DNA from: Flavitalea plasmicola
Lineage (GTDB): Bacteria; Bacteroidota; Bacteroidia; Chitinophagales; Chitinophagaceae
Reading direction: 5' to 3'
DNA length: 64,000 nt
NCBI RefSeq assembly: GCF_030546645.1
Contig: NZ_JAUOTO010000004.1
Coordinates: 372,001 to 436,000, forward strand
A program made the translations under genes and the position numbers. The notes beneath the pieces are model-generated. The model did no database searches and was not told the origin of the DNA. It saw only the letters and a program-made list of their open reading frames with translations. This document shows positions 17,913 through 27,197 of this stretch, piece after piece (the first letter of the stretch is position 1; the number at the start of each line of letters is the position of its first letter).

Positions 17913-18230
17913 ATGTCCCAGCAATTATGGATAAAAATGGCCAATCTGGTTTTTGAGCTGGAAAAGCGGCTGCCGGCCCAGGGAGGCTCTACGGGCGTTC
18001 AGCGGAATATAGACCGGATGAAGACGGTGCTGGAGGAGGCGGGTTTGCTGATACTCAACCCGATGGGTGAGCCGTATACCGAGACCAGGACTGATCTTGA
18101 AGCCAATATAACGGGTGCAGGCAAGGGCACGCTCCAGGTGCTGGATGTTATCAAGCCTGTGATCTACACGAATAAGGACGGGCTGCAATCCCTGCTTCAG
18201 AAGGGTGTGGTGATAGCCGGACACAAATAA
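17913..18230 (+). CDS. Small GrpE-like protein paired with the Hsp70 gene
   Basis: 105 residues. A helical first half (LVFELEKRLPA, NIDRMKTVLEEAGLLI) is followed by a beta-rich end, LQVLDVIKPVIYTNKDGLQS then LLQKGVVIAG, which resembles the last part of GrpE, the nucleotide-exchange factor of DnaK. The Hsp70-like gene starts 24 bp downstream, which supports the idea. It is about half the usual GrpE length, lacking the long coiled coil. The assignment rests on this C-terminal pattern and on context; an unrelated partner protein remains possible. Confidence 0.55.
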   Translation: MSQQLWIKMANLVFELEKRLPAQGGSTGVQRNIDRMKTVLEEAGLLILNPMGEPYTETRTDLEANITGAGKGTLQVLDVIKPVIYTNKDGLQSLLQKGVVIAGHK

Positions 18231-18254
18231 TAAAAGAAATTTTAACAGATATCG

Positions 18255-20756
18255 ATGACCATCAATTTTGCTATTGACCTTGGCACGACGAATTCTCTTA
18301 TAGCCAGGGCCAGGAACGGAAATGTAGAGATCTTTAAGAACCCGTCGGGAATGAAGGTGACCTTACCCAGTGTGGTGGCATTCAGGAAGGACAGGATGCT
18401 GATAGGCGATAAGGCGAAAGAGTATATAGAAAAGGACCCTGCGAACGTATTTGGCACTTTCAAAAGAAAAATGGGCACCAGCGAGAGTTTTTTTGTCGCC
18501 AATAACGGGAGCTTTAAAACGCCTGTCGAGCTAAGCGCGATGATCTTACAGGAGCTGCGGAATTTTATATTCACGGGTGAGTCGCCTGAAAGCGTCATTA
18601 TCACCATACCGGCGAGCTTTGATACCATACAAAGCAATGCGACCAAAGAGGCGGGGTATGCTGCCGGGTTCAAGGAAGTGCTGTTGCTGCAGGAGCCTAT
18701 TGCGGCGAGCCTGGCATTTGCCAATAAGGAAGGCTGCGAAGGGATGAAGGGGCAATGGCTGGTGTATGACCTGGGGGGCGGGACCTTCGACGTGGCGCTT
18801 GTGAAGATCGACGAAGATGAGATGAAAGTGGTGGATCATGAGGGAGATAATTTCTTTGGGGGAGTGGATTTCGATAACCTGATCATTACTCAGCTGTTCG
18901 TGCCTTACCTGGAAGATAAATATGGTATTACCGATCTCTCCAGGAAGATGCTCAGCGCCAACGGGAAATACAATAAGCTTTATTACCAGCTGCTGTACAA
19001 GGCGGAGGAGGCGAAGATCAGCTTAAGCAATCATTCCACCGCCGAGGTGGAATTCGATATGGAGGATGAATCGGGGCAGTCGCATGAAGTCTATTTTACC
19101 ATTGACAAGGGACAGTTTAATTCGATCATCCGGGAGAAGATACAGGCGTCTGTCAATTTCATCCGTAATCTGCTTGAAAGGAATAACCTCCGCCCGGCGG
19201 ATATCACTGAAATAGTGCTGGTGGGCGGGAGCACCTATATTCCATTGGTGCGAACGATGTTGAACGAGGAGCTGCAGATCGCCGTCAATACCTCTATCGA
19301 TCCTACTACGGCCGTGGTGGAGGGGGCGGCTTATTATGCAGGCAGCAGGATAAGCAGACTGGAACAGGCGCCGGCAGCCAACGTTGTAAAAAGCAATAAT
19401 AGTTCAGACGCGCCGCTGATAGAAGTCAAGACTGCCTACCAGCATCATAGCCGGGAGCAGGAAGAATATTTTGCGGCGTCCATAAAAAATGCGCCTGTGG
19501 GAAGCCATTACCGCATCGTCCGAACGGATGGAGGGTTTGACAGTGGTTTAAAGAAGGCGACGGAGAGAATAAGCGAGATGCTGCTGTTGCTGCCCAATAC
19601 GCAGAATGTCTTTCAATTAAAGATCTATGATGAAAAGGGGCGGGCTATTGACATTGCTGTCCCGGATATTGCCATTGTCCAGGGCAAATTCACCATCTAT
19701 GGCCAGCCTTTACCCAATGATATTTGCCTGGAGGTGGATGATGTCGAGAATAATATGACGCACCTGGAGGTGATCTTCGAGCGAAATGCGATCTTACCGC
19801 TTAAGCGATCCATAACAAAGACGCTTAGCAGGACCATTGCGAAAGGCAGTGATGATCAGCTGTTGATAAATGTGCTGGAGGGCAGCAGGTATTCTTCGCC
19901 GCAGTCGAACCTTTCCATTGGGGTAGTTAGCATTGCGGGTAAGGACCTTTCCGCCGACCTGATAAAGGGATGTGATGTAGACCTTTCTTTCGAGATCAGC
20001 GAAAGCAGGGATATCACTGTAAAAGCTTATATCAGCATGATCGACGCGGAATTCGGCCAGGTGTTCAATCCTTCGGTGCGCAGCATTAATATGGCGCGTA
20101 TGCAAGAGGAGGCGGATTACTTATACCGGGTCGGCAAGCGTCAGCTGGATGGTTTGCTGGCAAAGGAAAAATACGAGGAGAGCGCAGTGCTCCAGCAGGC
20201 GATGGATGAGCTGTCGGGCTTACAGCGTAAGATCCGGGGTCTGAGCGCGGACGACGTGACGGATGTAAAGTACCAGCTGGATGACCAGAAGAGGAAGCTG
20301 GCGCAGGTGGTGGCCGAGGCGGAGCGGGGGGACAGGATGCTGGAGTTGAAGGAGGAGTATTTCGAGAAAAAGGAAAGCTACCAATATATGCTGCAGCAGT
20401 CGAACGATATAGCGCTTAAGCATCGATTTGAAGCCATCAGCAAGGAGGAGAATGAATGGATCAACCAGTGCAGCACGCAGTTCCTGCGTATGAAGATCCA
20501 CGAGATGGACCGCCTGATCTGGAATGTGAAGCGAAAGGACGTAGGGTATCTCACCAGTCTTTACCTGCATTATGCGATGAAGCCTGACAATGCCTATAGT
20601 GATGTGAAGCAGATAAAGGCTTTGAAGGCGAGGGGCGATGAGGCGCTGGAGCGGAAAAACCCGGATGAAATCGCCAGCGTCATTTACCGGATGTATGATC
20701 TGTTGATCGATAAGGATGACGATGAGGTGATAAAGGGGACTGGTTTACGCGGTTGA
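18255..20756 (+). CDS. Divergent Hsp70/DnaK-like chaperone ATPase
   Basis: 833 residues, about 200 longer than DnaK. The N-terminal actin-like ATPase domain is clear: phosphate-1 motif FAIDLGTTNSLIAR (5-18), VYDLGGGTFDVAL (about 173-185), adenosine motif IVLVGGSTYIPLVR (about 319-332). A degenerate beta-sandwich region (about 400-610) follows, then about 200 residues of charged helices with coiled-coil character (ELKEEYFEKKESYQYML and similar). There is no EEVD-like tail. Housekeeping DnaK normally lies elsewhere with DnaJ; this one is an accessory Hsp70 with its own small GrpE-like partner. The client is unknown. Its 3' end overlaps the convergent gene by 77 bp. Confidence 0.9.
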   Translation: MTINFAIDLGTTNSLIARARNGNVEIFKNPSGMKVTLPSVVAFRKDRMLIGDKAKEYIEKDPANVFGTFKRKMGTSESFFVANNGSFKTPVELSAMILQELRNFIFTGESPESVIITIPASFDTIQSNATKEAGYAAGFKEVLLLQEPIAASLAFANKEGCEGMKGQWLVYDLGGGTFDVALVKIDEDEMKVVDHEGDNFFGGVDFDNLIITQLFVPYLEDKYGITDLSRKMLSANGKYNKLYYQLLYKAEEAKISLSNHSTAEVEFDMEDESGQSHEVYFTIDKGQFNSIIREKIQASVNFIRNLLERNNLRPADITEIVLVGGSTYIPLVRTMLNEELQIAVNTSIDPTTAVVEGAAYYAGSRISRLEQAPAANVVKSNNSSDAPLIEVKTAYQHHSREQEEYFAASIKNAPVGSHYRIVRTDGGFDSGLKKATERISEMLLLLPNTQNVFQLKIYDEKGRAIDIAVPDIAIVQGKFTIYGQPLPNDICLEVDDVENNMTHLEVIFERNAILPLKRSITKTLSRTIAKGSDDQLLINVLEGSRYSSPQSNLSIGVVSIAGKDLSADLIKGCDVDLSFEISESRDITVKAYISMIDAEFGQVFNPSVRSINMARMQEEADYLYRVGKRQLDGLLAKEKYEESAVLQQAMDELSGLQRKIRGLSADDVTDVKYQLDDQKRKLAQVVAEAERGDRMLELKEEYFEKKESYQYMLQQSNDIALKHRFEAISKEENEWINQCSTQFLRMKIHEMDRLIWNVKRKDVGYLTSLYLHYAMKPDNAYSDVKQIKALKARGDEALERKNPDEIASVIYRMYDLLIDKDDDEVIKGTGLRG

Positions 20757-21774
20757 AGCTGTCCAGCAGTAGTTTCCTGGTACTGTCGGTCAATTGAAGG
20801 GTGTTGTCTTTCTGGCCCTCGACACTATCGTGCATCCAGGGGTTATTGGGCATCTCATATTTAGGGGTATAGCTTGGATCAGAGGTGTTGCAGGTGAACG
20901 CCTTGGCGGCGATGAAGATGAGCAGCCATGCAAAACGGGCGATGTTCCAGAAAGGGCTGCGATCTTTGGTGGGCTTGGAGATCCTTCTCATTTCTTTCAG
21001 CTTCTCCGTGAGCTCCGTTTGCAGCTCGGGGGCTACCGCCAACAGCAAAGCATTTTCCACCCAGGTCTCGGCGGCCAGTCTATGGGCCGTTTTTTTATTG
21101 AAAGTATAGATGGCTGCCAACTCTATAACGAAGGCATATCTATTCCTTATTTCACCGAAGCGATGTTCCGGCAGCAGTACGATGAGGCTGATATATTGGT
21201 AGCCCATCAGGGGGGAGGCTGCGTCGAATGTCTGTTTGTCGCCTTTGCCCTGCTCGCCTTTTTTCGTATAATATTCCAGCAGGGCTATGTTGTTGGTAAG
21301 GATCTTTATGAGGGACGACCATGCCTGTTCAAGGTCATAATCTGTCATGAGGTATTGATTCTCCAGAATGGTGATGAGTTCGTCCTTTTCCTTGTACCTG
21401 AAGCATCGGTCCGTTGCGGTGGTGAAGGCGGTGAGGAAGTAGGGGCTTATCCATTGGATGAAGCGGCCGTCGCTGTACAGAGGATTGTTCCTGAATTTCG
21501 TGTCGTCTGCGATGGAATGGTCTTCCAGGAAAATTTTCAGTACGTTGTCTTCTTCGATTGCGTTGTGGTAATCAATGACATTGTCCTGCTGCAGGGCTTC
21601 GAAGTAATCTATGATATTGCCCTTGGTAAGGTGGATGCCATGGACTTCCAGGCTGTCCTGTTCCGACAGCTCCAGTTCGGCGAGAAGTTTTTTTCTGCCC
21701 AGCTGGATGGCTTTTTTATCGATGGGGGTAGTGATGGACTCACCTAATATAGTGGAGGGGGACAGGTATTGCAT
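20680..21774 (-). CDS. Unknown protein with C-terminal membrane segment
   Basis: 364 residues. The first 275 residues are helical and soluble, without a motif I recognise (acidic stretches such as IEEDNVLKIFLEDHSIADD). A single hydrophobic segment, NIARFAWLLIFIAAKAF (about 278-294), is followed by a 70-residue polar tail, so it may be a tail-anchored or bitopic membrane protein. It faces the Hsp70-like gene with a 77-bp tail-to-tail overlap, and starts 11 bp downstream of the GlpR-like gene stop on the same strand, so it may be co-transcribed with that regulator. A link with the chaperone is only positional. Confidence 0.65.
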   Translation of the reverse strand: MQYLSPSTILGESITTPIDKKAIQLGRKKLLAELELSEQDSLEVHGIHLTKGNIIDYFEALQQDNVIDYHNAIEEDNVLKIFLEDHSIADDTKFRNNPLYSDGRFIQWISPYFLTAFTTATDRCFRYKEKDELITILENQYLMTDYDLEQAWSSLIKILTNNIALLEYYTKKGEQGKGDKQTFDAASPLMGYQYISLIVLLPEHRFGEIRNRYAFVIELAAIYTFNKKTAHRLAAETWVENALLLAVAPELQTELTEKLKEMRRISKPTKDRSPFWNIARFAWLLIFIAAKAFTCNTSDPSYTPKYEMPNNPWMHDSVEGQKDNTLQLTDSTRKLLLDSFNRVNQSPLSPHRHPYRSTDHTSGK

Positions 21775-21784
21775 CAGGGTTGGA

Positions 21785-22543
21785 TTATATGATGGTCACT
21801 TCGATGCCGAGGCTTTCCAATGTTTTTTTATAATGTTCCGGTATGCCATTGTCAGTGATGACCTGGTCTATTTCTTCCAGGCCGCAAATGCGGCCGAAGC
21901 CTCTTTTGCCGAATTTGGTGGAGTCCGATAGTACGATGATCTTTTGTGATTGTGCGATCATTTGCCTGTTAAGCTGCGCTTCCATGGAGTTGGTGGTGGT
22001 GAGGCCTAGCTCGATGTCGATGCCATCAACGCCGAGGAAAAGCTTGGTGCAGAAGAAATCATTGAGGATATTCTGTGCGTAGGGGCCTGTGACGGAGGAT
22101 GAGCTTTTGCGCAGCAGGCCGCCGAGCTGAATGACCTCGATATTGGGATGTTTGATCAGCTCCAGGGCTACATTCAATGCGGAAGTGACGACGGTCAGGC
22201 TTTCCCTGATCTGTATCTTTTTTGCCAGGGCGAGCACAGTGGTGCCGGAGGCGATGATGATGGAATCATTGGGAGCGATGAGCTGAGCGGCCGCGGCGGC
22301 GATGTCGGCCTTTTCCGAGGATTGCAGCTTTTCTTTTTCATTGACAGGTCTGTCGACCGTATAAGGGTTGGTGGCGTTGGCTCCTCCGTGTGTGCGGAAG
22401 AGGAGGTTCTTTTTTTCAAGTAGTTTCAGGTCTTTCCGGATAGTGACGGAGGATACTTTCAATTCTTTACATAGCTGCAATACATTGACCCTACCTTCCC
22501 TCTGCAGCTGATGCATGATAAACTGGTGCCTGTCTGTTACCAT
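21785..22543 (-). CDS. glpR: DeoR/GlpR-family transcriptional repressor
   Basis: 252 residues. N-terminal DeoR helix-turn-helix (RVNVLQLCKELKVSSVTIRK, DLKLLEKKNLLFRTHGG, about 18-55) and a C-terminal sugar-phosphate sensor of the phosphoribosyl-isomerase-like fold (IASGTTVLALAK about 98-109, LFLGVDGIDIELGLTT about 165-180). It is divergent from glpD with TTTCGA-type operator half-sites between them, which supports a glycerol-3-phosphate-responsive repressor. The symbol rests on this context; DeoR paralogues for other sugars look alike. Confidence 0.85.
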   Translation of the reverse strand: MVTDRHQFIMHQLQREGRVNVLQLCKELKVSSVTIRKDLKLLEKKNLLFRTHGGANATNPYTVDRPVNEKEKLQSSEKADIAAAAAQLIAPNDSIIIASGTTVLALAKKIQIRESLTVVTSALNVALELIKHPNIEVIQLGGLLRKSSSSVTGPYAQNILNDFFCTKLFLGVDGIDIELGLTTTNSMEAQLNRQMIAQSQKIIVLSDSTKFGKRGFGRICGLEEIDQVITDNGIPEHYKKTLESLGIEVTII

Positions 22544-22590
22544 AAGTCTGTTCTTGCGCTAAAGATAGTAAAACAGTGGTATTTCTTCAG

Positions 22591-22698
22591 CCGGCCGATT
22601 GGCCGGATGAAATTTCGAGTTGTTTCGAATTAATATTTTTTAATTTCAAATTGGTTTGTTTAGTTTTGTTTTAATAATGAAAGGAAACATTTCGAAAT
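22591..22698. promoter_or_regulatory. glpR-glpD control region: GlpR-like operators and glpD -7 box
   Basis: Three TTTCGA-type half-sites resembling the E. coli GlpR consensus: AATTTCGAGT (22611-22620), TGTTTCGAAT (22621-22630) and the palindrome ATTTCGAAAT (22689-22698). An exact TAnnTTTG box, TAGTTTTG, is at 22661-22668; the third site lies between it and the glpD ATG. A GC hairpin CCGGCC-GATT-GGCCGG stands at 22591-22606. Confidence 0.55.
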
Positions 22699-22700
22699 AG

Positions 22701-24278
22701 ATGGAGCAACAAAATTGTTTTAACCGGGCCAGCCAGCTGGACCGGCTTATCCGGACGCCGGAGTGGGATATGATCGTGATCGGAGGGGGCGCTACCGGGC
22801 TGGGGATCGCTGTAGATGCGGCCAGCAGGGGATATAAGGTATTGTTGCTGGAACAGTCGGACTTTGCCAAAGGCACATCCAGCAGGAGCACGAAGCTGGT
22901 GCATGGAGGGGTGCGGTACCTGGCGCAGGGGCAGATCAAGCTGGTGTACGGGGCATTGCATGAGCGGGGGATCCTGTTGCGGAACGCCGCTCATCTTGTT
23001 AAGAAACAGGCATTTATTATTCCTTGTTACAGTTGGTGGGAGCAGCTGAAGTATTTAACCGGTCTTACATTGTACGATATTCTTTCGGGTCGTTTCAGTT
23101 TTGGTAAGGCGGCCTATGTCAAACGGAAGGAGATGATAAATCTTCTGCCAGGATTGAATGCCCAGCGGCTGAGGGGAGGGGTGCGGTATTATGATGGCCA
23201 GTTTGACGATGCGCGGCTGGCGATCAACCTGGCGATGACAGCTGCAGAGGAGGGGGGGACGTTGCTGAATTATTTCAAGGTAGTCAGGCTGATTGGGAAG
23301 GAGCGGGTGAAGGGGGTAGTGGCTAAAGACATGGAGAGCGGAAAGGAATATACGTTGCGGTCCAGGGTGGTCGTCAATGCGACAGGCGTATTTGTGGATG
23401 ATATTTTAAAAATGGAGGACGAGCATGCGCGGCCGATGGTAAGGCCGAGCCAGGGTGTACATCTGATGTTGAAGAGATCATTCCTGGATGGCGGCAGTGC
23501 ATTGATGATCCCGAAAACTTCGGACGGTCGTGTTTTGTTTGCCGTACCCTGGCATGGGCATGTGCTGGTGGGCACTACGGATACGCTGATGGAGAAGCAT
23601 TTGCTGGAGCCCCGGGCGTTGGAGGCTGAGATCGGGTTTATTCTCGGTACGATGAAGGAATATCTTTCGGTGCCTCCGGAGCGGGGAGACGTATTGAGTG
23701 TTTTTGCCGGCTTGCGACCATTGGCTGCACCTAAAGAAGATGGACATGCGACGAAGGAAATTTCACGGGATCATAAGTTGTTGGTGAGCCCGTCTGGCCT
23801 GGTTACGATCACGGGAGGCAAGTGGACCACTTACCGGAAGATGGCGGAGGAGACCCTGGATACGGTGATCGAAGCGGGGGTATTGGAGCCGGCGAGCTGC
23901 AGGACGAAGGAGCTGAGGATACATGGCTGCTGCGATCACCCGATGGAAGAGCATCTGGCTGTCTATGGAACGGATGGGGGGAAGATCAGGGAGCTTATGG
24001 AGGAGGAACCTCTGTTAGTGCGTCGCCTGGTGGAGTGGCTGCCTTATACGGAGGCGGAAGCTGTCTGGGCGGTGCGTTATGAGATGGCCAGGACGATCGA
24101 AGATGTGCTTGCGCGGAGATTGAGGGTATTATTCCTGGATGCGCAGGCTGCTCTTGCTGCGGCGCCCAGGGTTGCGGCGCTTATAGCGGAGGAGCTGGGT
24201 TATGGAGAGGATTGGAAAAGAAATCAACTGATAGCATTTAATAAGCTGGCGAACGGATACCTTCCGGGCCGGCTGTGA
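22701..24278 (+). CDS. glpD: FAD-dependent glycerol-3-phosphate dehydrogenase
   Basis: 525 residues. Oxidises sn-glycerol 3-phosphate to dihydroxyacetone phosphate and passes electrons to quinone at the inner membrane. FAD-binding dinucleotide fold at MIVIGGGATGLGIAVDAASRG (about 24-44), then the signatures GTSSRSTKLVHGGVRYL (about 59-75) and the C-terminal block ITGGKWTTYRKMAEETLD (about 370-387). The length agrees with aerobic GlpD. ATG at 22701, with a purine-rich stretch AAGGAAA at 22681-22687. Divergent from a GlpR-type repressor; no glpF or glpK is seen nearby. Confidence 0.95.
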   Translation: MEQQNCFNRASQLDRLIRTPEWDMIVIGGGATGLGIAVDAASRGYKVLLLEQSDFAKGTSSRSTKLVHGGVRYLAQGQIKLVYGALHERGILLRNAAHLVKKQAFIIPCYSWWEQLKYLTGLTLYDILSGRFSFGKAAYVKRKEMINLLPGLNAQRLRGGVRYYDGQFDDARLAINLAMTAAEEGGTLLNYFKVVRLIGKERVKGVVAKDMESGKEYTLRSRVVVNATGVFVDDILKMEDEHARPMVRPSQGVHLMLKRSFLDGGSALMIPKTSDGRVLFAVPWHGHVLVGTTDTLMEKHLLEPRALEAEIGFILGTMKEYLSVPPERGDVLSVFAGLRPLAAPKEDGHATKEISRDHKLLVSPSGLVTITGGKWTTYRKMAEETLDTVIEAGVLEPASCRTKELRIHGCCDHPMEEHLAVYGTDGGKIRELMEEEPLLVRRLVEWLPYTEAEAVWAVRYEMARTIEDVLARRLRVLFLDAQAALAAAPRVAALIAEELGYGEDWKRNQLIAFNKLANGYLPGRL

Positions 24279-24363
24279 GCGGAGAGCTGTGAGCTGTGAG
24301 GGGAGAGCGGTGAGCTGTGAGCTGTCAGCTGTCAGCTGCAAGCCTCAAGCTGCAAGCTGCAAG
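24272..24363. repeat. Imperfect 7-bp tandem repeats (AGCTGNN)
   Basis: From the last codons of glpD onward, AGCTGTG, AGCTGTC and AGCTGCA units recur about ten times with small interruptions. Period seven gives a frame-shifting repeat, so copy-number change would not conserve a frame; only the glpD stop region overlaps it. Confidence 0.75.
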
Positions 24364-24430
24364 AAAGTTTGAATAGGAATTGAAGAGTAATGTTTTTTTA
24401 TTAAAACCGGCGGGTAATGATATTGCAAAT

Positions 24431-24449
24431 GGGCCGTATGGCCCGTTTT
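24431..24449 (+). terminator. Probable glpD terminator
   Basis: GGGCC-GTAT-GGCCC followed by GTTTT (24431-24449). A short GC stem with a weak U-tract, between glpD and the alaS promoter box. Confidence 0.5.
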
Positions 24450-24463
24450 GCGTTAAAAAGGAT

Positions 24464-24471
24464 TAATTTTG
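24464..24471 (+). promoter_or_regulatory. Candidate alaS -7 box
   Basis: TAATTTTG matches TAnnTTTG exactly, 53 bp before the alaS ATG. No TTG was found at the usual -33 distance, so the call rests on the -7 box alone. Confidence 0.35.
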
Positions 24472-24524
24472 GAGCCGCCCGGCAGGATTGGGTTTTATTA
24501 AATATATAAATAATTCGTTAAATA

Positions 24525-27197
24525 ATGACTTCAAGCGAAATACGTGCTACTTATCTTAATTTTTTCCAATCAAAAGGACATTTGATCGTGCCTTCCGCAC
24601 CCCTGATCGCCAAGAACGATCCTACCCTGATGTTCAATAATTCGGGGATGGCTCAGTTCAAGGATTATTTTCTGGGAAATGCGAAGCCGCCTTCGAAGCG
24701 TATTGCGGATACGCAACGGTGTCTTCGCGTGAGCGGTAAGCACAATGACCTGGAGGATGTGGGATTTGACACCTATCACAATACCATGTTCGAGATGCTG
24801 GGCAACTGGTCGTTCGGGGATTATTTCAAGCAGGAGGCGTTGAGCTGGGGCTGGGAATTATTGACAGAGGTATATAAGATCCCGAAGGACAGGATCTATG
24901 TCTCTGTATTTGGCGGGGACGATAAGGAGAAGATGACTGTAGATCAGGAGGCGTTCGACATCTGGAAGAAAATATTGGGTAGTGATGAGCGCATCATCAT
25001 GGGCTCCAAGAAGGATAATTTCTGGGAGATGGGGGATGTAGGACCCTGCGGACCTTGTTCCGAGATCCATGTGGATGTGCGGGACGAGGCGGATATAAAA
25101 AAGGTACCGGGTAAGGACCTGGTGAACCGGGATCATCCGCAGGTGGTGGAGGTATGGAATATCGTGTTCATGCAATTCGAGCGGAAGGCGGATGGTTCGC
25201 TGGTGAACCTGCCTGAAAAGCATGTGGATACGGGGATGGGTTTCGAACGGCTGTGTATGGTGCTGCAGGGGAAGAAATCCAGCTATGACACCGACGTATT
25301 CCAGGGGACCATTGGGAAGCTGGAAGAAATGTCCGGCAAGAAATATACGAAGACGACCGATCCTTCGACGACGGCGCAGAACTATACGGATGTCGCCATG
25401 CGGGTGATAGCCGATCATATCAGGGCGGTGTCATTCGCCATTGCGGATGGTCAGCTGCCTTCGAATGCGAAAGCAGGGTATGTGATCCGGCGGATATTGA
25501 GACGTGCGATACGATATGGTTATTCATACCTCGATTTTCGCCAGCCATTCATGTACAAGCTGGTGCCCCTGCTTGCCCTGCAGTTTGAGCATGTCTTCCC
25601 GGAACTGAAGGCGCAGGCCGATTTTGTGGGAAGGGTCGTCGAAGAGGAGGAGAAGTCGTTCCTGAATACGTTGACGGGTGGATTGAGCAGGCTGGAAAAG
25701 ATCTTTTCTGAATCCGGGACGGCTGCAGTCATATCCGGCAAGCAAGCTTTTGAGCTGTCGGACACTTATGGGTTTCCTTTGGACCTGACGGCCTTGATCG
25801 CGAAGGAGAATAAGTTCAGCGTGGATGAGAAAGGGTTCGAACAGGAGCTGGCCTTGCAGAAGGAGCGGAGCCGGAAGGATGCCGTCAAGGAATCTTCCGA
25901 CTGGGTGGAATTGGGTCCAGTCGACGGCGTTGAGTTTTTAGGATATGATCATACCGAGGCGCCGGCACAGCTGGTGAAGTATCGTATTGTCAATACAAAG
26001 AAGGGAAAGGAATATCAGCTGGTGCTGGACAGGACGCCTTTTTATGCTGAGATGGGCGGACAGGCGGGTGATAGCGGTGAGATATCTTTTGGCGGAGATG
26101 TTGTAAGGATTAATGATACCCGTAAGGAAGCGGGCCTGGTGATCCATATTTCCAACGATAACAAGCTGGAACAGGTGTTGGTTGGTCTGACGGAGCCGGT
26201 GTCCGTTGTCGCGACCATCGACCATGTGCGGCGGGCTGCTATCGAGAACAATCATACCGCTACGCACCTGATGCTGGGTGCTTTGCGGACTGTGCTGGGT
26301 AATCACGTGGTACAGCGGGGTTCTTATTTGAATGACGAGCTCTTGCGGTTCGACTTTTCGCATTTTGCCAAGGTGACGGATGAAGAGATCGCACGGATCG
26401 AAGATATCGTGAATGAGAAGATCAGGCAAAATATTGCGCTGGTGGCGTATCAGAACATGCCTTATAAGGATGCTTTGGAGCTGGGCGCTACGGCAACATT
26501 CGGGGAGAAGTATGGGGAGTTTGTACGGGTGATCGTGTTCGACCCTGCTTTTTCCATAGAGCTGTGCGGAGGGACACATGTTTCTGCTACGGGCAAAATA
26601 GGATTATTCAAAATATTGTCAGAAGGGTCGGTGTCGGCCGGGGTACGTCGAATAGAGGCAGTCACGGCTAAGCAGGCGCTGGCGTATGTGGATGATCAGA
26701 TCGGTTTGGTTAAGCGGGTGAAGGAGCTGGTAAAGGGGCAGGATCTGGTCAAGTCCGTGGAAGTATTGTTGTCGGAGAAGGCTGAGCTGCTGAAGAAGGT
26801 GGAGACGATGGAGCATCACCAGGTGATGGAGCTGAGAAATGCGTTGCTGAAGAAGGTGAGCAGGGAGGATGGGCTTAGTTCCCTGGCTGAGGTTGTTACG
26901 GTGCCGTCGTCCAATGCGCTGAAGCAGTTGACGATGGAGCTGAGGAAGGAAAGCGATTATGTGGTGTTGGGTGCAGTCATTGACAATAAGCCGATGATCG
27001 CTGTTGCGGTGAGTGACGGGGTCATCAAGTCGCATGGACTCAAGGCTGGCGATGTAGTCAAGGAAGCTGCCAAGGAGATCGGGGGAACGGGAGGTGGCCA
27101 GCCATCGTATGCGATGGGTGGGGGGACGCGACCTGAGGGCTTAAAGGCTGCCGTGGAGAGCGCCAGGAATTTTATCGAGGCGAAGGTGGCTGGTTAG
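24525..27197 (+). CDS. alaS: Alanyl-tRNA synthetase
   Basis: 890 residues, close to the usual bacterial length. Attaches alanine to tRNA-Ala and edits Ser/Gly mischarging. N-terminal class II catalytic core: FFQSKGHLIVPSAPLIAKND (motif 1 region), FEMLGNWSFGDYFK (motif 2 region), GFERL and RRILRRAIRYGY. The editing domain carries HTATH at about 577-581 and CGGTH at about 680-684, the four zinc/editing ligands. The C-Ala domain ends with GGTGGGQPSYAMGGG. Essential housekeeping gene; it overlaps the convergent flavoenzyme gene by 4 bp. Confidence 0.98.
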   Translation: MTSSEIRATYLNFFQSKGHLIVPSAPLIAKNDPTLMFNNSGMAQFKDYFLGNAKPPSKRIADTQRCLRVSGKHNDLEDVGFDTYHNTMFEMLGNWSFGDYFKQEALSWGWELLTEVYKIPKDRIYVSVFGGDDKEKMTVDQEAFDIWKKILGSDERIIMGSKKDNFWEMGDVGPCGPCSEIHVDVRDEADIKKVPGKDLVNRDHPQVVEVWNIVFMQFERKADGSLVNLPEKHVDTGMGFERLCMVLQGKKSSYDTDVFQGTIGKLEEMSGKKYTKTTDPSTTAQNYTDVAMRVIADHIRAVSFAIADGQLPSNAKAGYVIRRILRRAIRYGYSYLDFRQPFMYKLVPLLALQFEHVFPELKAQADFVGRVVEEEEKSFLNTLTGGLSRLEKIFSESGTAAVISGKQAFELSDTYGFPLDLTALIAKENKFSVDEKGFEQELALQKERSRKDAVKESSDWVELGPVDGVEFLGYDHTEAPAQLVKYRIVNTKKGKEYQLVLDRTPFYAEMGGQAGDSGEISFGGDVVRINDTRKEAGLVIHISNDNKLEQVLVGLTEPVSVVATIDHVRRAAIENNHTATHLMLGALRTVLGNHVVQRGSYLNDELLRFDFSHFAKVTDEEIARIEDIVNEKIRQNIALVAYQNMPYKDALELGATATFGEKYGEFVRVIVFDPAFSIELCGGTHVSATGKIGLFKILSEGSVSAGVRRIEAVTAKQALAYVDDQIGLVKRVKELVKGQDLVKSVEVLLSEKAELLKKVETMEHHQVMELRNALLKKVSREDGLSSLAEVVTVPSSNALKQLTMELRKESDYVVLGAVIDNKPMIAVAVSDGVIKSHGLKAGDVVKEAAKEIGGTGGGQPSYAMGGGTRPEGLKAAVESARNFIEAKVAG

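Noticed and set aside
20794-21747. 317-residue plus-strand frame opposite the unknown membrane protein
   Set aside because: I considered whether this strand is the real one; the minus product has a coherent soluble part, a membrane segment and an ATG just after the glpR gene, while the plus product is a compositional mirror without structure.
24129-24341. Minus-strand frame with repeated SQLTA units
   Set aside because: The repeats are only the translation of the 7-bp tandem DNA repeat; no start signal or homology.
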